64,000 nucleotides of DNA from Glandiceps talaboti (lineage: Eukaryota; Hemichordata; Enteropneusta; Spengelidae): assembly GCF_964340395.1 (NCBI RefSeq), contig NC_135556.1, positions 6,139,501 to 6,203,500 of the forward strand, given 5' to 3'. Position 1 is the first letter of the stretch. Each line of letters starts with the position of its first letter. A program made the translations under genes and the position numbers. The notes below the pieces were generated by a model, which was not told the DNA's origin, ran no database searches, and was given only the letters and a program-made list of their open reading frames with translations. This document shows, one piece after another, positions 60,725-64,000 of the stretch.

Positions 60725-62751
60725 CTGCATATCTAAAAGATACTAACAGTTGTATGACTAGTAAGTAGTTTAAAAAGACCAGGAACAAGCTTTCATTTGG
60801 TAAAGTTTTGAGAGATTTTCAGGGAAGTTGGTCCTAGGTACATGTTGTACATGTACAGTTTAGTTTAAAGTGAACAGGAATGAAAGAACTAAAAATATGT
60901 CACTCAACTAATGTGTCCTTAAAGGCAAGAGAATCATAGATACATCAATGATTCCTGTTTGCACTACTTGGATATGACAGACAGCAACTGTGATCACAAC
61001 AGTGGAAATGTCAAACTCTCATGCTTGTAGGCAGGTTTACATTACCCCTGTGGTTACCTACAATGTGTGAAATTTTCAATCAAATCGCTTAATCAAGTTA
61101 TGTATACATTCAACTGGGAATCTAAATTGAAAGTACATCTGCTCACACTTTACCTGTCTCTTGACCTTACTATATGTTTGTATCCATTAGAGCTTTGTGT
61201 ACAATGTACATGGTTTTCAAAGCTAATAGTTTTGTGTGTGTGTAATTTGTATTTCATCTAGCAAGGAGTCTGACTACAAATTGTGTGTTTTTGTCGGTGC
61301 TTTATGATGTGATATAATTAGATGTGATGTACTTGTGAACTGATGTCATATGCTGGACATTATATCTGTGCCCTGAGCTCTGCTTGCAGAGATTAGGCGC
61401 TCTGTAAGTCTCCTTTAATATTATTAAAACTATTATTATTATTATTACAAGTGGAGGGGTTTAATATTATAAAATAATTAAAAAAAAATATTAGGATAAG
61501 GTTCCTACGTCCCTGGTCGAACCTCGCGTATCCAGAGCCACGTTTACATGTAAACACACCCCGTCTCATGTTGTCAACCTACACCACTTAGGTGATACTT
61601 GCTAAAATGTCACTGAAATGAACAAAATGGTACATTCTAATTCCCAATTATTGAATTCTAATCGAAACGAAAATGATCTGATATTTTCGTACCCACAAAC
61701 TTACAGAGATCGGATGAGAAAGGGCTTCAGTATAAGAAAACATGTGACGCAATATAATAACATGTAGTTTCAATGTGGGCAAGTCCACTGTTCATGGAAG
61801 GAAAGGCCGTAACAAAGTCTTTGGAATGCCCATTTTTATGTGTACATGTACTCCAAAATCTAAGATTTTTCAAAGTTGCTACATGTCTATGATTTGCTTC
61901 TTTTTAAGAAAAATATGACAGTCTGATTTTCCATGGCCACATCAGCATCGAATGCTAAGTTCCCCCTCCAGTCCTACCCTTTAGACTTATCATGTGTTGT
62001 CACAGTAAAGTCTATGACCTTTCACATTCATATTCGGAATGTTAGCAAAGTAGCTAGATCGCCCCACAACATCATCGGAATGTTTTGTAGGATAACTATC
62101 CCTTGTTGAAAACTATGTATTTACTTTATTTCATTTTCTATTGATTGGATTCATTACCATTCACACAGTGACATGAAGCAGTTTCCATGGTTTCGGTGTC
62201 TTTCTAAAAATGGCCCGTGCTAACTGAAGGCCTACTGTGGCATGGTGCCGTATCGTCTATGGCTATTTTTGTCTTGTAAAATAAAATTTGAACATGCTGA
62301 AGAAAACTATGTCTAGACATGTGTGACAGTGTTTTTGTTTTGTTTCTTTGTTTTTTTATGAGGGAGCGTGACATATTGACTGTACTGTGCTGTGTCAATA
62401 CGAATTTGTGTTTGCCACGATGCAGTAATTTTCCACTGAGGTAGACAGAACAATGGCAACACTGAATTGCAACATAAGTGTTGCGTCTTTTTAGTACATT
62501 GATTGTGACATCGACAGGGTATATCACTATATGTTATGTATCAAAATAAAAACGATTCGCTCTCTGTATTACTACTCTGCTGGAAAGCAAGACATACAAT
62601 CGGACTACGCATTATCGTTCCAAAAAAAAATTACTCATGATCATATTGAAGATATTTTATGAAGTAAACTTTCGTTCTTTTTTAGTTCAAACACGATTTT
62701 CCAGACATTTTACCTAATATGTTTTCCGTAACTTCATTTTGATCATGGGCC
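60725..62751. other. AT-rich sequence with a CpG-richer patch
   Basis: CpG dinucleotides cluster at about 61508..61572 (TACGTCCC, GTCGAACCTCGCGTATCC, CCACG), unlike the CpG-poor surroundings. A 107-codon minus-strand frame at 62204..62527 has no recognisable domain. No repeat family was identified. Confidence 0.4.
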
Positions 62752-62829
62752 ACACCCATGGGGATCTCAAGTATTGTAGTACCAGTAAATGATCAGGAAA
62801 CCCGGTAACATTTACATACTTACCAGACT
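62752..62829 (-). repeat. Dispersed GGGAAACC repeat, copy 4 (partial)
   Basis: GGAAACCCGGTAACATTTAC..ATACTTACCAGACTTAAAAA resembles the distal half of the copies at 25481 and 44889, including the TTACC edge. On the minus strand that edge is a perfect donor word, GGTAAGTATG. Confidence 0.4.
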
Positions 62830-62865
62830 TAAAAAACACTGCAATAACATTCATCGATGAAATGC
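62824..62865 (-). other. Candidate 42-nt exon
   Basis: On the minus strand a run of nine T and CAG (a textbook acceptor) precedes 42 nt that end at G|GTAAGTATG (a textbook donor). One frame is open (ISSMNVIAVFFKS) and leaves one nucleotide, matching the 60617..60724 candidate. However, the donor lies at the edge of a dispersed repeat, so it may be a property of the repeat rather than a gene. Confidence 0.18.
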
Positions 62866-63017
62866 CTGAAAAAAAAATATTTGCAATGGTCCTTTCTGTT
62901 TTTAAGTCATCAGTGCTATCAGTGATTTTAGCAACTTCCCGTATATTAATGATTATTCCTCATCGTTCGGCAAATTCACGTACAATAGGCTAGTGAGTTT
63001 GTTTCTTTTATTGTCTA

Positions 63018-64000
63018 TCACACTTGTATGCTTCTGCTGTGTTCGAAATGTGTCTCAAAACTTTCAAAATTACAATTCCATTCCTCGATTTTTCTTTGCT
63101 ATTACTGGCACTGGTATAATTATGTTATTCTCCAATATTTTTCTTTGCTATTACTGGCACTGGTATAATTATGTTATTCTCCAATGTTTTTCTTTGCTAT
63201 TACTGGCACTTGTATAATTATGTTATTCTCCAATGTTTTTCTTTGATATTACTGGCACTGGTATAATTATGTTATTCTCCAATGTTTTTCTTTGCTATTA
63301 CTGGCACTGGTATAATTATGTTATTCTCCAATATTTTTCTTTGCTATTACTGGCACTTGTATAATTATGTTATTCTCCAATATTTTTCTTTGCTATTACT
63401 GGCACTGGTATAATTATGTTATTCTCCAATATTTTTCTTTGCTATTACTGGCACTTGTATAATTATGTTATTCTCCAATATTTTTCTTTGCTATTACTGG
63501 CACTGGTATAATTATGTTATTCTCCAATATTTTTCTTTGCTATTACTGGCACTGGTATAATTATGTTATTCTCCAATGTTTTTCTTTGATATTACTGGCA
63601 CTGGTATAATTATGTTATTCTCCAATATTTTTCTTTGATATTACTGGCACTGGTATAATTATGTTATTCTCCAATATTTTACTTTGCTATTACTGGCACT
63701 GGTATAATTATGTTATTCTCCAATATTTTTCTTTGCTATTACTGGCACTTGTATAATTATGTTATTCTCCAATGTTTAGCTTTGATATTACTGGCACTGG
63801 TATAATTATGTTATTCTCCAATATTTGTCTTTGCTATTACTGGCACTGGTATAATTATGTTATTCTCCAATATTTTTCTTTGCTATTACTGGCACTGGTA
63901 TAATTATGTTATTCTCCAATATTTTTCTTTGCTATTACTGGCACTGGTATAATTATGTTATTCTCCAATGTTTTTCTTCGCTATTACTGGCACTGGTATA
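63018..64000 (+). repeat. 49-bp minisatellite grown from the dispersed hairpin element (copy C)
   Basis: Starts like copies A and B (TTCTGCTGTGTTCGAAAT, then TTTCAAAATTAC). It then enters a tandem array whose unit TATTACTGGCACTGGTATAA..TTATGTTATTCTCCAA..TTTTTCTTTGC occurs once in A and once in B. ACTGGCAC occurs at 63104 and then every 49 bp to 63986, giving 19 starts with no indels. Units vary at a few positions only (GCTATT/GATATT, CTGGTAT/CTTGTAT, AATATTT/AATGTTT). The array continues past the window end. The 74-codon open frame at 62993..63217 is not a gene. Confidence 0.92.

Noticed and set aside
61490-61575. tRNA or SINE head around GGTTCGACC
   Set aside because: Only one box-like word; no A box at the right distance and no second copy in the window.
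62204-62527. 107-codon minus-strand open frame as an upstream part of the 60-kb gene candidate
   Set aside because: No domain, and its ends do not coincide with splice words in a phase that fits the downstream candidate exons.
62993-63217. 74-codon plus-strand open frame as a membrane peptide
   Set aside because: Consists of the hairpin element plus the first 49-bp units; the period is not a multiple of three and the hydrophobicity comes from T-rich repeats.

Overview
The window looks like non-coding nuclear DNA from an animal, probably a marine invertebrate. It is AT-rich, has no operons, ribosome binding sites or long ORFs, and is packed with microsatellites, minisatellites, inverted-repeat (MITE-like) elements and two copies of a tRNA-headed SINE. 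The word TACATGTA and its variants are very common, and long G or C homopolymers interrupt the AT-rich background. The SINE has a CTTGGGCAAG-type core and an (A)GCACTTTTCC / GTGCTATATAAA-type tail, recalling the V-SINE/Deu-SINE group. That would fit a deuterostome or another marine invertebrate, but I cannot name the species.

Layout. 0-5 kb: a (TTGTA)n microsatellite, a ~58-bp purine-rich minisatellite, CT and CATA microsatellites, and one weak candidate exon. 5-17 kb: the first copy of a dispersed hairpin element (5.4 kb), a G-rich tract (7.5 kb), two decayed ~170-bp tandem arrays (8.4-9.45 kb and 10-11.3 kb) and a long CT tract (14.7 kb). 17-34 kb is the richest part. It holds a foldback element with an amplified 42-bp unit (17.0 kb), a 354-bp palindromic element (20.9 kb), a Harbinger-like element (21.8 kb), a 52-bp array (22.3 kb), a ~75-bp array (23.0 kb), an inverted copy of the hairpin element (26.1 kb), a ~180-bp relic array (26.8 kb), two SINEs (29.4 and 30.8 kb), a TA-flanked 400-bp element (32.8 kb) and a foldback with a poly-C loop (33.3 kb). 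35-44.9 kb is nearly free of recognisable repeats. 45-56 kb has small duplications, a complete Harbinger-like copy (50.0 kb), further dispersed repeats and microsatellites. 60-63 kb has a possible minus-strand gene ending in a terminal exon plus AATAAA. 63.1-64.0 kb is a 49-bp array that runs off the window; its unit is a segment of the dispersed hairpin element.

No protein-coding gene can be called with confidence. Most ORFs are chance or microsatellite translations. The best coding candidate is the minus-strand terminal exon at 60040..60288, with phase-compatible candidate exons upstream. The main theme is inverted-repeat elements, several with target-site-like flanks (TA or TAA), two of which have had internal segments amplified into minisatellites. 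All repeat relationships were found by eye, without alignments or database searches.
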